Source: Phocoena phocoena
Taxonomy: Eukaryota > Chordata > Mammalia > Artiodactyla > Phocoenidae
Reading direction: 5' to 3'
Length of the DNA: 64,000 nucleotides
Assembly: GCF_963924675.1 (NCBI RefSeq)
Contig: NC_089236.1
Span: forward strand, 64,069,306 to 64,133,305
Shown: piece by piece, positions 36,541 to 48,170 of the stretch
Position numbering within the stretch: the stretch's first letter is position 1
How the letters are laid out: each line of letters starts with the position of its first letter
The notes under the pieces: generated by a model
Told to the model about the DNA's origin: nothing
Databases searched by the model: none
The model's input: the letters and a program-made list of their open reading frames with translations, nothing else
Position numbers and translations under genes: made by a program

Positions 36541-37236
36541 CACTTCTAGTACAGGCTGTAGCCTTGAATATGGAAAGATAGGATGGCAGAGGGAACACGC
36601 AATATCGTGAACCCTGGTTGCCTGAAACAGCTCTGTGAGGGCACAGAGTAGAAGATAGTCAACGCTGGCTGAAACAAGTAGGAAATGATGTCATTTGGAG
36701 TGTTTGAAGTGTGAATTGAAAGATAATTAGGCGCTCACATGACAGACAAATTACGGGTGAGTATTCTAAGCAGAAGCAACAGCTTAAAGATTAAAGATGT
36801 ACAGGAGGAAGACAGGCTCAAAGAGGTGGAATGCCAGGGGTGGTTCCCCACGGCTGGATCATGCAGGAGAAGGAGGGGAGAAGCTAGAGAAGCACAGAAG
36901 CCTGATTACAAAAGGCCAGGTAGGCCGTACAGATGAGTTTGGCATTTTGTAGGGTTATGTGGAGTTATTAAATAATTTTACAAAAGAAAGCAATATCATC
37001 ATATTTGTGGTTTTAGAAAGCCCCTCTGGCTGCAATGTTCAAGGTGGATTAGAAAAGACAAGACCGGGCTTCCCTGGTGGCACAGTGGTTGAGAGTCCAC
37101 CTGCCGATGCAGGGGACATGGGTTCGTGCCCCGGTCTGGGAAGATCCCACATGTCACAGAGCGGCTGGGCCCGTGAGCCATGGCCGCTGAGCCTGTGCAT
37201 CCAGAGCCTGTGCTCCGCAACAGGAGAGGCCCATGT

Positions 37237-37267
<31 letters not shown>

Positions 37268-37330
37268 GAAAAGACAAGACCAAAGATAAATGTGGCAAAT
37301 GTCAGTAGAGAAATTTCTTGACTTCCATAC
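36541..37330 (-). repeat. L2 copy split by a CHR SINE
   Basis: Reversed L2 landmarks: 'AAAAGGCCAGGTAGGCCGTACAGATGAG', 'CATCATATTTGTGGTTTTAGAAAGCCCCTCTGGCTGC'. The short CHR SINE at 37066-37266 is inserted in it. The left boundary is uncertain. Confidence 0.5.
37066..37266 (+). mobile_element. Short-form CHR SINE in L2
   Basis: Head GGGCTTCCCTGGTGGCACAG, B box GGGTTCGTGCCCC, body with 'GGCCGCTGAGCCTGTGC' and a 27-A tail. A 15-bp exact duplication, AGAAAAGACAAGACC, lies at 37051-37065 and 37267-37281. A small deletion after 'GAGAGGCC' removes the usual 'ACAACAGTGAGAGGCC' segment. Confidence 0.96.
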
Positions 37331-37449
37331 TTGATCTTGTGACCATTGTCTTGGAACAAATTAGGTTATAAAAATGGGGTCCCCTGTATACAACATCACC
37401 TGGTGGGAGGCAATATTTCTTGCTTAGTGTATTATTAAGTGTTCTTGAG

Positions 37450-37480
37450 AAAAAAGGAACCAATAGGATAGATATATGAT

Positions 37481-37514
<34 letters not shown>

Positions 37515-37850
37515 TGATAGATATAGATAGATGATAGAGATGATTGATAGATAGATATAGATGATAGATAGATGATAGATAGATAGATAGATTCATTTTT
37601 AGAAATTTATTTTGATAAATTATTCTAAGATATTAGCTCATATGATTGAGGCTGGCAAATCCAAAATCTGTATGGTAGGCCAACAGGCTGGAGACCCAGA
37701 GAAGAGATAGTCCTGCAGTTCAAGTCAAAGGCCTTCAGCCTAAAGATCCAGGAAAGAGCAACATTGCAGTTCAGGTCTAAAGGCTACCAGGACGGAGACA
37801 TAGGAAAGAGCCCATGTTGCAGGTCAAAGGAAGTAGTAGGAATGGAGAAG
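37450..37850 (+). repeat. Microsatellite-seeding mammalian repeat, copy C
   Basis: Same family as 13381-13905: 'AAGGAACCAATAGGATAGA', the GATA array, 'AAATTTATTTTGATAAATT', 'GAGGCTGGCAAATCCAAAATCTG', then internal sub-repeats of about 50 bp around 'TGCAGTTCAAGTC' / 'TGCAGTTCAGGTC' / 'TGCAGGTCAAAGG' (37715-37830). The right end seen in copies A and B is not evident. Confidence 0.65.
37468..37592. repeat. (GATA)n microsatellite
   Basis: An impure tetranucleotide array of GATA with interspersed GATATA and GATGATA variants, about 125 bp. It lies at the same internal position where copies A and B of the host repeat carry TA or TG/TA arrays. Confidence 0.95.
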
Positions 37851-39429
37851 AAGTGACTGGAACTAGATATGGGCTTGTTCAGCCAGATATTTCTGAAAGC
37901 TAAATTCAGAGCACTGTGGCTCAGGGATCACAGATAGGAATTTAAAAGGGTGAAGACCCAGACACTCAGATACTCACAGTCACAAACCTTAACACTCTCT
38001 CTCCTCGTTTTTTTTGACAGCAAAGATAGTCTGGCAGTTTTGGATGACTTAACAAAATGGGATCTACCTGGTTACCAGTAAAAGGGAAATCTTCATTATT
38101 CTTTGTACCTAGTAATGTGATCACAGGTAAATGACCCTGTTCACTAAGACAATTTGTTTTCATTTAAATAGATGCTTATTTAAAGCCTGAGTTATTGCTG
38201 TTCTCCCAGGGCCTAATTCTCTGCCTGCACATCATGGGTCTTTCTTAAGTAAGTTACTTATGGAATCCTTTTCAATCGTTGGGTTTAATTAACTTTTTGG
38301 AAGGCCAATCTTAACATATACAGTACTGTGGATAGTCTACATTCAAGGTTCTTTACTAAGGAATGGGTATAAACAAAATAATGCATAGAGACCAGCAAAT
38401 CTTTCAAATTATTTTTTGAGATTGCTATCAGTATCCCAGCAAGAATGATAAGAAACTAAAAAATATAGTGACAATAGAAAGAGAAAAAAATGGGACCCAT
38501 GGAAAAGACATTGCAAAGCACTGATAGAATCTGGTGACTTGACACACAGGGATGGACGATTACCATTTCAAAACAAGGAAAGTAACATAAGAGGTGGGTT
38601 AAGTATCCTGGGAGGAAATGGTGAGTTCTAATTTATAAGTGCTAAACTGGTATTTCCAAAATGTTATCCAAGAGGGAAAGTTCATATTATAAAGTAGAAG
38701 CAGCCTAAGATCAAGAACTAGAATTTGAAATAAAAGATTTTTTTAAAATTGAGATTAATATGGAAGAAAGCCATGGATTTGGAGAATCTCTGAAAGATGA
38801 GCCAGTAGAGAAAGGAATAATTCTGAACATGAAAATAATCTGTCATACCTTTAGGAATAGAGAGCTGCGAACTAGATACTGAAGGAACGGTTAAGAAAGA
38901 GAGTAAGGGACCAAATGTTGTGGTCGAGAGAAGAAAATCTCACTTGACCTTAGATATGCGTCCCTTAACACGCCCAAAGTCCCTCGCTATCACCCCGTTT
39001 CTCCTGTTATGTACAGCAATATTTTTAGAATATGAACATTTTGCTATATGTCCCTAGTACCTGATATCCACTTGAACTTCTACCCATTACATAGGAGCCA
39101 TATTCCAACTACCCCCTGAAACTGCCCTCTAAAATCTCAGGGTGCCTCATGGTCACAATCTAATTGACTTCCACATTTTTCTTTTCTTACTTTATTTCTC
39201 TGCATTCTTTGGCACTACAGACTACACCTTTATTTAAAAATATTTCTTCTCTTGGTTTATTAAAACCAATAATTTCTGGATTTCTAAACTTTGCGGGGAG
39301 AGGGTCTTCTCAGTCTCCATCTTGGTCTTTCTTTTCTTTGCCTCTAAATATATTCTCCAAGTTTCTTTCAACTCTCTTCTCTTCTCACATTTTAAGTGAT
39401 CCCTAAGCAATTTCTCCTATATACATCAA
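37851..39429. other. Unassigned sequence
   Basis: About 1.6 kb with no recognised gene or repeat. Confidence 0.45.
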
Positions 39430-40262
39430 TTCAGTCCATAGACTATGATGACCCCCAAATCTCTTTTTTTTTTTTTACTCACATCTTTCTTATGATCTCT
39501 GAACAATAATATTTGATTGTCCACTTGATATGTCCAATTGGTGGGCCCATAAGCATCTATAGGTTAACATTCTTCAAACTTAATCGAAATCCTTCCCCAA
39601 ATCTGCCATTCCCCTATTATTTCCAATCTTAAATGCCTTCCTTCTATCCAGTGGTCTAAGCTAGAAACCTGGGAATCATTTTAGGTTTGTCTATCTCCCA
39701 ATTACCTTAACAAAGCATACACCTGGGCATGAATTTTTGACCATCTAAGTATCTCTTTTATTTACCCCTTTTTTTCCATTTCAACTGCCATTACCCTACT
39801 TCAACATAATTATCTCTTACCTAGGATACTGCAATGAGTTCCTAACTGATCAGTGTACTTCTTATCCCACCTTATATCTCTTTATCAATCTGCTTCTCCA
39901 TGTTCTTTCTCCAACATGCCCACTTCAGATACATCCACCATACTGAAATTTCAAAAAGGTTTCATGTCATAGCACTCACATACTTGGAAAAATCTCCCCA
40001 TAACCTACTGAAAAAACTCTGTACAATTTCCAACATAAACAAATTCTTGCATGACTTGGCTTCTGCCTAACTTAAATAATCTTACCTCTCAACCTCTAGA
40101 TCCCTATATCCAGACAGAATTCCCCTACCCTGAAATTCTCAGCCAAGCTTCCATTAAAAATCCCTTCCTTTGCATAGAACATCTTCTCCTCATGTCACAA
40201 CTCTCTTTTGTGACTGGTGAACTTCTGTCACCATTCCCTTTTCAGTTCAAAGGTTACTTTCT
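39430..40262 (+). repeat. L2 copy, plus strand
   Basis: Sense-strand L2 landmarks in order: 'CACTTGATATGTCCAATTGGTGGGCC', 'GTCTAAGCTAGAAACCTGGGAATCATTTTAGG', 'TATCTCTTACCTAGGATACTGCAATGAGTTCCTAACTGATC', 'CATGTCATAGCACTCACATAC', 'CTTGCATGACTTGGCTTCTGCC'. The end corresponds to the ORF2 3' region, before the true 3' terminus. Diverged; no intact frame. Confidence 0.75.
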
Positions 40263-40264
40263 TC

Positions 40265-40790
40265 TAGTACCTACTGTACGCCAAGGACTGTGCTCAATGC
40301 CAGGAATATAAAGATATAGAAGACAGTGTACTCCACATGGCAAATATCCAATAAATATGTACTTAACGAAAGTATAAGACAGAAACTAAAATAAGTTCAA
40401 AAAATGATGATGAAATGCAATGTAACACATAGCAGAGGAATATGGCTGGCTCTTCCCTTGAGGAGTCAGGGCATCAGGAAAGGTTGTCTAGGAGAGATGA
40501 CCACCTTAGGATTCATGCTTACCAGGTAAACAGAATTGGAAGAATAATTCCATCACAGAAGAGTAGCCTGAACCACAAAAGAGCATGGCACGCAAGAGGA
40601 AATTGCAAATGTTTCCACTTGACTGGTGCACAGAAAGTCACATGGAGAGGTGAGATGAATAGAAAGGAGGAGAGGGAACATCAGATGATGATGCTGAGAA
40701 AGATGGTTGCCCAAAATCATGGAAGGATTTATATGCATGCATCCAATTACTAAGATAGTGGGAAAACTAAATGGAAATGGTTTTAAAAGA
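40265..40790 (-). repeat. L2 copy, minus strand
   Basis: Starts 'GTACCTACTGTACGCCAAGGACTGTGCTCAATGCC' (reversed L2 3' end) and continues 'GAAAGGTTGTCTAGGAGAGATGACCACC' and 'AAATCATGGAAGGATT'. It joins the plus-strand L2 tail to tail within a few bases. Confidence 0.6.
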
Positions 40791-41173
40791 AAGATGGGGT
40801 ATGAAAGACAAACAAGGAGATTAGGGATAACAGTCACAGATGATTGATGGGGCCCTGTAAACAGAAGATGAGCATGTGAATTCATCAGAAAAGATATGGT
40901 GCAGAGTTAAAACAGTTATGTAAGCTATTAAAGAAGCAAACACGAATGAACTTAGAATAGATTTTACGTGGTTTGGAGTGAGGAAGAGGGAAAGGGTGCA
41001 TATTGATTCCTGCTTTTCTGATTCAGGTGATTTGGTGAATGTTACCATGACAATTCAACCCTTTTTTCAGAAATAAAAAGTTTTAAATTTTACTAGTGTC
41101 ATTGTTTTCTTTTTTTAATTAACCACTGTTAATAAAGATGAGCATATTTGAACATATCATTATCTTGACTAGC
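40791..41173. other. Unassigned sequence
   Basis: No recognised element. Confidence 0.5.
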
Positions 41174-41187
41174 AAATCTAAACATTT

Positions 41188-41743
41188 TTTTAACATCTTT
41201 ATTGGAGTATAATTGCTTTACACTGTTGTGTTAGTTTCTGCTGTATCACAAAGGGAATCAGCTAAATGTATACATATATCCCCATATCCCCTCCTTCTTG
41301 CGTCTCCCTCCCACCCTCCTTATCCTATCCCTCTAGGTGGTCACAGAGCACCGAGCTGGTCTCCCTGTGCTATGCAGCTGCTTCCCACTAGCTATCTATT
41401 TTACATTTGGTAGTGTATATATGTCCATGCCACTCTCTCACTTCATCCCAGCTTATCCTTACCCCTCCCCGTGTCCTCAAGTCCATTCTCTACGGTTGCG
41501 TCTTTATTCCTGTCCTGCCCCTAGCTTCATCAGAACCATTTTTTTTAAGATACCATATGTATGTGTCAGCATATGGTATTTGTTTTTCTCTTTCTGACTT
41601 ACTTCACTCTGTATGACAGACTAGGTCCATCCAGCTCTCTACAAATAACTCAATTTAATTTTATTTCTTTTTATGACCAAGTAATATTCCTTTGCATATA
41701 TGTACCACATCTTCTTTATCCATTCATCTTCCGATGGACACTT
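41188..41743 (-). mobile_element. L1 3'-UTR, 5'-truncated
   Basis: Reverse orientation: 'AACATCTTTATTGGAGTATAATTGCTTTACACTG', 'GGTCTCCCTGTGCTATGCAGCTGCTTCCCACTAGC', 'TCTGACTTACTTCACTCTGTATGACAGAC', ending 'CCATTCATCTTCCGATGG'. This is the 3' UTR of a cetartiodactyl-type L1. A degenerate duplication (AAATCTAAACATTT at 41174; AAGCCTAGACATTT after 41743) suggests the insertion limits. Confidence 0.88.
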
Positions 41744-41760
41744 AAAGCCTAGACATTTCA

Positions 41761-43177
41761 ACACAAAACAGCCTTAGTTAATATTTATCAGTGGTAGTAT
41801 TTTACTAGTTTTTCTCCTTGCTGCTAGCAAACACCAGAGGCGTATTATTTTTTGCATTCAATCTTGAGTCTCCAAGGATTGTATTACCGTATTCTACTTT
41901 TTTTGTTTTCAAAGACAAAAAAGTAAAACTACTTTCACTTCTTAAAAAAAAATGAATGTTTACAATCTGTATTGATTAAATGTCTTTAAATAGCAACTCA
42001 CTTTTGCTACATATCCCACCAACAAGAAAATCAGTGATTTTAATGGTCATGATAAAAAGCCACACACTACCCCTTTCTGCAGTGTTGTTTTAATTGCAGC
42101 CCAACTTGTTCTTTTTCCTTTTCAGTTAACAATGCCAAAAACATATGTGGTGAGTTACCAGCCAAAATAATTGAAATGCGGGATTCTTGGCTACAGATAG
42201 GGCAACACCAAACCTTGGGAGCTAACAAGAGGTGTTGACGATTCATTAACAAAACATAAAATTGTGAGGTGGATAGCTAAGCATCCAGGAAGAGCCAATT
42301 ACTGCGACTCGTTCCACAAGTTTGCCTTTGGCTGGAAAGAACTGCAGTCAGCAGCCCCACCATTGGCCGCCATTCCCAGGAAAATTGATGCTTCCATATC
42401 AGCATGTATGGGCTATTTACACAGAGGCGGAAGAGACCAGTGGATTATAAAGCTCCTCTACATGTCCTCACAATATTAATCTAGAGGGAAATTAGGTGAG
42501 ATCTCTTTTGCAGAAAGTTCTACAATCTTCCATATTAAGGACAGACATCTTAGGCTTGAATGGTGGGTTTGTTTAAAGAATTTCACACACATTGGCAGCA
42601 TAAGTTGTATATTTATAAGTACACATAAATGACAAGATGGCTTGCCCAGAACCCAGTTTCCCAATTCCAGCCCCTGTTCAGTAACCAAAATTAGCATTTC
42701 TACACAAGCACTCTAAATTTCGTTAGAATTGGAGCTTATTAACACATCCCCAGTTTAATAGCTTTTGACATAAAAGGGAACTGCCTTTCAATCACTTCTA
42801 TTCCCATGCAAAACAATATTTATAAACTGTTAACATTTCATGTCATGTGTTCAAGAAAAGAGATCCCAATCCAGTTGCTGTCAGCCAACAGTACAGAAGG
42901 TAAAACGGAATACCCTCAGATTGCTATATTTCATGCCATGTCTGCTACTTCACAGCACAAAGCAAAAAGAGAAAGTTGATGATTATTTAATATGGCCAGA
43001 GAGACAAATCATGCGAATCAGATGAAACAACAACCCTGCATATTACTTCATAGTTCAAATATTTAAATTGCCTTCATACACCTTATTAATTTTCTGTTTC
43101 TCCCTTTAGCTTACGATCTGTAGATTTCACCTATTATAGATATTTTCCATTGTAACTATATTTTTCTTTATACATTA
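41761..43177. other. Non-repetitive block with splice-like signals
   Basis: No repeat family is recognised across 1.4 kb. Within it a strong pyrimidine tract plus CAG (ending 42125) is followed 24 nt later by GTGAGT (42150), and 42264-42479 has higher GC and is open in one frame. The block is a candidate for conserved or exonic sequence, but no gene can be called; see the findings. Confidence 0.35.
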
Positions 43178-43235
43178 ATTAAACACTTATTGAGTGCCCA
43201 CTATCTTTCAGACACTGAATATTACTTGAAACAGG
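43178..43235 (-). repeat. Short L2 3'-end fragment
   Basis: 'TTAAACACTTATTGAGTGCCCACTATCTTTCAGACACTG' is the reversed L2 terminus. Confidence 0.45.
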
Positions 43236-43462
43236 GTTAACCAGTATTTTGAGATCATTGTAAAGCACAAGTTTAGTAGTGATTACCAAAGAACTCAAAT
43301 ATGCAAGGAATTTAATTCCTACTAATGTTATTTTAATCTACTGAAGGATGGCATGACCAAATATGACTCATGTTCTGTTAATAGAATATATTAAGAATAT
43401 CCCTGAAAGTTATGTGTCTGTCACAAGTTATCTCCATGGATGAACATTAAAACTGAATGAAA

Positions 43463-43668
43463 GGGCTTCCCTGGTGGCGCAGTGGTTGAGAGTCCACCTG
43501 CCGATGCAGGGGACGTGGGTTCATGCCCCAGTCCGGGAAGATCCCACATGCCGCAGAGTGGCTGGGCCCGTGAGCCATGGCCGCTGAGCCTGCGCGTCCA
43601 GAGCCTGTGCTCTGCAACAGGAGAGGCCACAACAGTGAGACACCCGCGTACAGCAAAAAAAAAAAAAA
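43463..43668 (+). mobile_element. Short-form CHR SINE
   Basis: Full-length short subtype with the usual A and B box positions, 'GATCCCACATGCCGCAGAGTGG', 'CCGCTGAGCCTGCGCGTCCAG' and poly-A. An exact 14-bp duplication, AAAACTGAATGAAA, lies at 43449-43462 and 43669-43682. Confidence 0.97.
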
Positions 43669-43682
43669 AAAACTGAATGAAA

Positions 43683-46025
43683 TTCTTGGGAGAAACATCC
43701 AAATGAAAAGTGAGAAGTCTTGTCAACCATCTGGAGCTTTCCTACACGATGCCAAACATCCAGATACTTGTTAAAATCTGGATGAGCATTAACTGTCATT
43801 TAGTTACAGCTTGAGCTATTTTTTTTTTCAACATTAAGATGGTTCTAGTAAATGTTAATTTCTAGACTGTTATGTATGTCTAAGATGGCGTCTCATCAAC
43901 AATATTAGGCTTTTCATTTTAGTTTTGATATTTTGAATATAAGGATATGATTTACAAGTTTTGTAGTAACACAATAGGCAAGTGCCAATCCACTTGTAAG
44001 AAAACCACTTCAGCTGAAATTGTCATGTCTGATCTGAAGACTGGGTTTAATTTTTATAGAAATATAAGTGCAAAAGTATAGACTCTCCTTTTTATCTTGC
44101 TTATAAAACAGAAAAAAAATGTTTAACGTGTCATGTTTATGACCAACCCTTGATAAGCTTGATTTAACAGAGTTCTGTCATTAAGACAAATATCCCTTTG
44201 TCACTTCCTCCCATTAAAAACAATTTGAATGAATTTTTCAACAAATGTAGACACAATGTTGAGCTTATAATGTTCTTTCAAAATCACAAGTTGCCCTTAG
44301 TGCCACCCATAAAGTTTCTAAAGTTGATCTAATCATTATTTGCTATTCATTGTCCTTCCCTCCCCAGGTTCCAGGTATATTTAAGACTCACTAGTAAAGA
44401 AGATCAGTGATAAATTTCTTTCTCAAATAGAATATATTCTATGCTTTCAATGTGTTTCTTGAATTATTTAAGCAAGCTATTTTTTCTAACTAAATATTTT
44501 ATTTTTTTTCATATGTATAGTTTTTTAAATCATTTGACAAAATAGAGATATTTATTATCATATACTTTCAAAATTAGTATTGCCTGCTGCCTTAAAACAA
44601 AACATATGACTCTAAGCAGAAGTAAATGGGTTTGAATAGTTTTATTCATGAAATTTTATATGTGTAGAAAAATAGATACACCAGAAAAATCTTAAGAATG
44701 CTTTGCTGATATTGATAAATCTAGAGTTGCTTTTAATGTATATAATATCCCTTTGAATTTGATATAATTAATACTGGCATTAATTAAATGGCATACAAGT
44801 TAATAAATTTAACCAACATAAGTGTAGTTTTGAAACTGATACCCTTTTGCTTCAGAGTTTCAAAGTGAAATCATTTCTTCTAAAAGAGATGAACCAACTT
44901 GGTCAACATGGATGCTAAAATTACAGGGAAATTTTTCTTGATACTCAATTCAGTTAGAAAGCTTTTAAGTAGTTTTGGAACAAGTTAGGTGTGTGGATCT
45001 ACTTTTCAAGAGCAAAGCTTTTCAAGTCTAAATACAGATCAAGTATTGTTGATGAAAATTTAGTGGCCGAACTGAGATGAACAAAATGATCTATGTTCCA
45101 CTTAGCATTTTTGTGTTATTGAAAACTTTATATACATGCAAAATCATACACACGAGTACATTGACTTGATGAGTACATCAAGTCCATTGCTAATTCCACT
45201 TTTTAGTCCAAACATTAAAAGAGCTCACAGATGCTTTCAAATCTGCAATGATTGCAAGAAAATTCTCAGATGTGGATTGGGCATTGGCATAAACTTAGCT
45301 AGTTGGCATCAGCATTAGTAACAGGTGGCATATTAGGCAATGAAATTGCAAAGGCAGAACAGTTTGCATTTCCTGTGTCATCTCAATTTTTCTTTTAGTA
45401 AGTATAATTTTGGTAATTAGGAGCAAGTTTGTTTTTTCAGTGGAATCCCCAAAACCCAAGAATATTTATTCATTATTGTTAATATTTAAGTTTGTATAGA
45501 AGGTTTTTAACCTATCATTTGAGAAATGGTAATGGTGCCTTTACATATCCTATGACAGTATACAATTTTTTCACGTACATCATTGTATTTTTCCCCACTA
45601 CAAGGCATGGATCTGACAAGCTCAAAGAATAAAACCCAATTACATTAACAGCTTCTATCAACTAACTTCCTCATTGCTGTGCGCTTGATTTTAAAAAGTG
45701 TTACACCATTTTCACAATGTCCCATCTATTGAAGTTGTATTAATCCAAATAATTACAGTTGCCAACATTTAGAAAGTATCTTCTGTATGATATAAATTTT
45801 TGTAATTTTCTTTGGGCAATAATATTTCTATTTGGATTATGACTTACAATGTGTTTTAGATTTATTGTTTATAGTTTATGTTTGTGTTAAAATTAGAAAC
45901 ACAAGTAGAAAGTTCTTCAGTATTATGTAAGTATGATTAGAAATAATGCTAATTATTCATAAAAATGTAAATGTTCCTTTTAATTTTAGGTCTAATAGTA
46001 AAGAAAAATAGTTAAGCATTGTGGT
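43683..46025. other. Unassigned AT-rich sequence
   Basis: About 2.3 kb, strongly AT-rich, without a recognised gene, RNA or repeat family. Confidence 0.45.
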
Positions 46026-46150
46026 CATAAAAAAAGTATGGGTTTTGGGTTGAGATAAAGTCTGCCTTTTATAATTCACTTATCTCTAAATTTTACCTGA
46101 GTAAAAGAGAGAATAGTTTTTACTTATAAGGTTGTGATGAAAATTAAATG
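46026..46150 (+). repeat. MIR fragment
   Basis: 'ATGGGTTTTGGGTTGAGATAAAG', 'TTCACTTATCTCTAAATTTTACCTGAG', 'TATAAGGTTGTGATGAAAATTAAATGG' follow the MIR core order. Confidence 0.6.
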
Positions 46151-46450
46151 GTTCCTTCTGAAGGCTGTGAGGGCAGGATCTGTTCCAGGACTCGCTACTT
46201 GGCTTGTAGGTGACCATCTCCCTCCTGTGTCTCTTCATATAGTCTTCCCTCTATGCATGTCTCTGTATCCAAATTTGCCCTTTTTATAATGACACTAGTC
46301 ATTTTGGATCAGGGTACCAGCTACTGACCTCATTGTAACTTGATCACCTCTGTAAAGACCCTATTGTCAAATAAGGTTCATTCTGAGGTACCGGGGGTTA
46401 GGACTTCAATATATGAATTTTAGGCGTGGATATGACTCAACCCATAACAG
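46151..46450 (-). repeat. MLT1-type LTR fragment
   Basis: Reversed MLT1: 'GCTTGTAGGTGACCATCTCCCTCC', 'ATAATGACACTAGTC', 'GACCTCATTGTAACTTGATCACCTCTGTAAAGACCC', 'CATTCTGAGGTACCGGGGGTTAGGACTTCAATATATG', 'GACTCAACCCATAACAG'. The LTR 3' part is missing. Confidence 0.8.
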
Positions 46451-48009
46451 ACACCAACTAAAAAGGGCTTAACCCTGTTCAAGAGAACAAGAATCCAGAT
46501 ATTTGATATTGTTATTGAACCAAACTTGGACCTGCTGGCCCACCACACAGCAAAGCCAATATACTGACACCTGGTTGTGGTGAAGGAAACTACAGTGTCT
46601 GCTTGCAGGGCACCAAGCAAGGGGTATGAACAGCTTATGCTCAAAAGACTGGAACTCCCCTATGGCTTTCAGGGAAGGGTTTTTAAAGGCAACATTTAGG
46701 GTGAGGGCTGAAGGATGCATGACTTTCTTCTGATTGGTTGGTGGTGAAATACTGGGGTGATGTTTTAAGAATCCTAATCATGAAACTTCTGATTTCAACC
46801 AGTCTGGGGTCTCGTGCTTGTGATCAGAATGTAGTCACCATTCTCCACCTGAGCCAGGTAACAACTCCAAGATAACTGTCAGATTATTATGCATATCCCC
46901 TGAGAAGGAACTAGGACTCTGTTTTATTATTGAACTATTGTTCAGGCTATCTGGCTTAACTGCTTGTCCTTTGTTTCTGCATTCCCTCCCTTCCCTAATT
47001 AGTAATTGCTTAAGCCTTCTCTTTGGAACACAAGAAAGGCCTAGGAGACTAAAGGCTTTTTTTTATAAAAAGCAACGGGGGACCCAGACGGGTTTTGTAC
47101 CTGGGAGGACCCCACGGGGTCCTGCTCAGTTTCAATATAAGGTACCATTTATATCTGGCTTCTTCCTTCAGCAGGATGACTTGAATGCTTAGTTAAAGTT
47201 GTATCTGCATCATTTAAGACAAATGGCTACCCTACTAGAGTTAAAACTATCTATTGGAGTCACATTGAGATCTGTCATGATTCACAACCCTTTTCCCTTT
47301 ACCATTTATTTTTGTACTTTAATTGCACTATAGTTCTATTCTTCCTTTCTCTATCTCTTTATAAATCACTCATACCTAATAAGATTTTGAATTTTCCCAT
47401 TTTGGAGAATAAAATAAATTCAAAATAAAATGAAATACTAGTATTTAAGCCTTTCATGAACATTTTGGCTCATATCCATGTCATTGGTCTTAGTGACATC
47501 CAGTGGCCATGACAAGTCAGTGGCAGGACTTCAGGTCTTTCCAAAAGTATCTTTATGCACTTCTTATCTAAAACGTAGGGAAAAAGACAATATATCCTTA
47601 GATCCCTTATCATTTCAACATTAGTGTAATAAAATACTCCCATGTCTTTCTCATCCATAATGAGAAATATATATCAGAAAAATAAAGATTATGACATTTA
47701 GTTTTATTTTACTCCACCTTCATTAATAAATTAATATCTCTTACCACTTAAATATTTAATCTACAAGTTTTTTTTTAAGTTCTAAACAGATATGGCTTCT
47801 ACTATCAAGTAATATTTTGTTTTCACACATCTTTAGCTTAGAGTACTTTTATTTAAATAAAATTATCAAATATACTATTAATGGTATGTGTTATTCTAAA
47901 CACTCAAAATTTTTCTTTCTAGGTTCTTTTGATCTAGGATTTAAAATATTACCTATTTCATTCAAATGTAATGAAAAGTTTTTGCTGAAACACGATTATT
48001 TAAGGTCTG
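46451..48009. other. Unassigned; possible LTR at 46451-47140
   Basis: The first 0.7 kb has LTR-like character: 'TTCTGATTGGTTGGTGG' (inverted-CCAAT-like), 'GTCTGGGGTCTCGTGCTTGTGATC', and a TATA-like TTTTTTATAAAAAGC at about 47058. It begins exactly where the MLT1 ends. No terminal duplication or named family could be established. 47210-48009 shows nothing recognisable. Confidence 0.3.
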
Positions 48010-48170
48010 ACTAGGCCTCAGGTGCTAAAGTCAGAGACTGAAGAATCAGACTATAGCTCTAGTTTTTAAAAAGTCCACAAAATCTATGGTACAAATTTTT
48101 GTGCCTTGAGGCAAGTTATTTAGTGCTTTAGGCTGAGTTTCTGATAATAATGATGCTGATCATTATAGCA
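48010..48170 (+). repeat. MIR fragment
   Basis: 'GACTGAAGAATCAGACTATAGCTCTAG', 'TTGTGCCTTGAGGCAAGTTATTTAGTGC', 'CTGAGTTTCTGATAATAATG' fit the MIR core in sense orientation. Confidence 0.6.

Noticed and set aside
37468..37592. CRISPR-like array
   Set aside because: The repeats are simple GATA units with no spacers; this is a mammalian microsatellite.
40051..40311. 86-codon plus-strand frame
   Set aside because: It lies in the L2 remnant and only reflects the pyrimidine-rich L2 sense strand.
46451..47140. Complete ERV LTR
   Set aside because: TATA-like and CCAAT-like motifs are present, but no TG...CA ends with a duplication could be fixed, so only a possible LTR is noted.
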